Part shown: piece by piece, positions 39,401 to 39,517 of the stretch
How positions within the stretch are numbered: position 1 is the first letter of the stretch
How the letters are laid out: every line of letters starts with the position of its first letter
Source: an uncultured Allobaculum sp.
GTDB lineage: Bacteria > Bacillota_I > Bacilli_A > Erysipelotrichales > Erysipelotrichaceae
Length of the DNA stretch: 39,517 nt
NCBI GenBank assembly: GCA_910579655.1
Contig: CAJTVE010000023.1
Coordinates: 1 to 39,517 of the forward strand
Direction: 5' to 3'
Position numbers and translations under genes: made by a program
The notes under the pieces: model-generated
The model's input: only the letters and a program-made list of their open reading frames with translations
Told to the model about the DNA's origin: nothing
The model's database searches: none

Positions 39401-39517
39401 ATGCCAATCCCTGCTGAAATTCTGGCCGTGCCACGGCCTAAAGATACAATTGTTGTCTGCGATGGCAAAAATAAAGATCACTATACAGTCCGCCAAAGAG
39501 TTGGCTGTAAGCACGCC
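39401..39517 (+). CDS. Transposase N-terminus (IS1634/IS4-like), cut by window end
   Basis: The first 39 codons of a gene run off the window edge. They begin MPIPAEILAVPRPKDTIVV and contain YTVRQRVGCK. This opening (PRPKxTxVxxxGKNKxxYxVRQRxGC) resembles the start of IS1634-type DDE transposases, by recall. The SD AAGGAG is 6 nt upstream. A short hairpin, CCGG...CCGG (about 39364-39380), precedes it. The terminal inverted repeats are not identifiable without the rest of the element. Confidence 0.6.
   Translation, partial: MPIPAEILAVPRPKDTIVVCDGKNKDHYTVRQRVGCKHA

Overview
The window looks like a chromosomal segment of a low-to-moderate GC member of the Bacillota. Gut-type Erysipelotrichia or a close relative is my best guess. 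Reasons: strong AGGAGG-type ribosome binding sites, two T-box leaders with the canonical GGUGGUACCGCG element, a comG pseudopilin operon, a LicT/BglG-controlled beta-glucoside PTS, a PhoP/PhoR-type two-component pair, and a giant sortase-anchored surface protein with Listeria-Bacteroides repeats. The taxonomic call is inference; no rRNA or tRNA gene is present.

Layout, left: a FadR-type GntR regulator (189-869) with an operator-like inverted repeat in its promoter region. Then comes a competence pseudopilin operon comGC-D-E-F-G (1079-4070) without comGA or comGB upstream. Between comGD and comGE sits a degraded IscB/HEARO (OMEGA) element (about 1791-2352): an upstream RNA region, the 46-residue PLMP N-terminus of iscB, and a right-end-like hairpin. 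The ComGE-like protein carries an extraordinary leader of about 229 residues before the prepilin cleavage site. A minus-strand group follows: GNAT, N-acetylmuramoyl-L-alanine amidase, and a Cof-type HAD phosphatase.

Centre-left: a short pyruvate-kinase-like protein (7886-8926), then a two-gene phosphate operon (9278-11505; small membrane-anchored protein plus Na+/Pi cotransporter with PhoU-like tail) behind a Pho-box-like array of 11-bp repeats. The minus-strand giant adhesin (11702-19606, 2634 aa) follows. After an AT-rich 570-bp gap come a PhoP-like response regulator and PhoR-like kinase, a possible small ORF and a GNAT. The Pho box and the PhoPR-like pair in one window suggest a phosphate-response connection.

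Centre-right: a small TM protein (46 aa) under a structured leader, an overlapping minus-strand ORF with a strong SD, an Atg22/UMF1-type MFS transporter, a candidate small RNA (about 25868-25986), a cation:proton antiporter, a D-2-hydroxyacid dehydrogenase, and leuS under a CUC T-box.

Right: a decayed brnT with a surviving brnA-like antitoxin (32202-32535), then a beta-glucoside module: LicT-type antiterminator behind its own RAT/terminator switch, EIIBCA permease, terminator, and 6-phospho-beta-glucosidase. It imports and phosphorylates beta-glucosides and then hydrolyses them. A possible 59-aa ORF, tyrS under a UAC T-box, a perfect 22-bp tandem repeat and the start of a transposase close the window.
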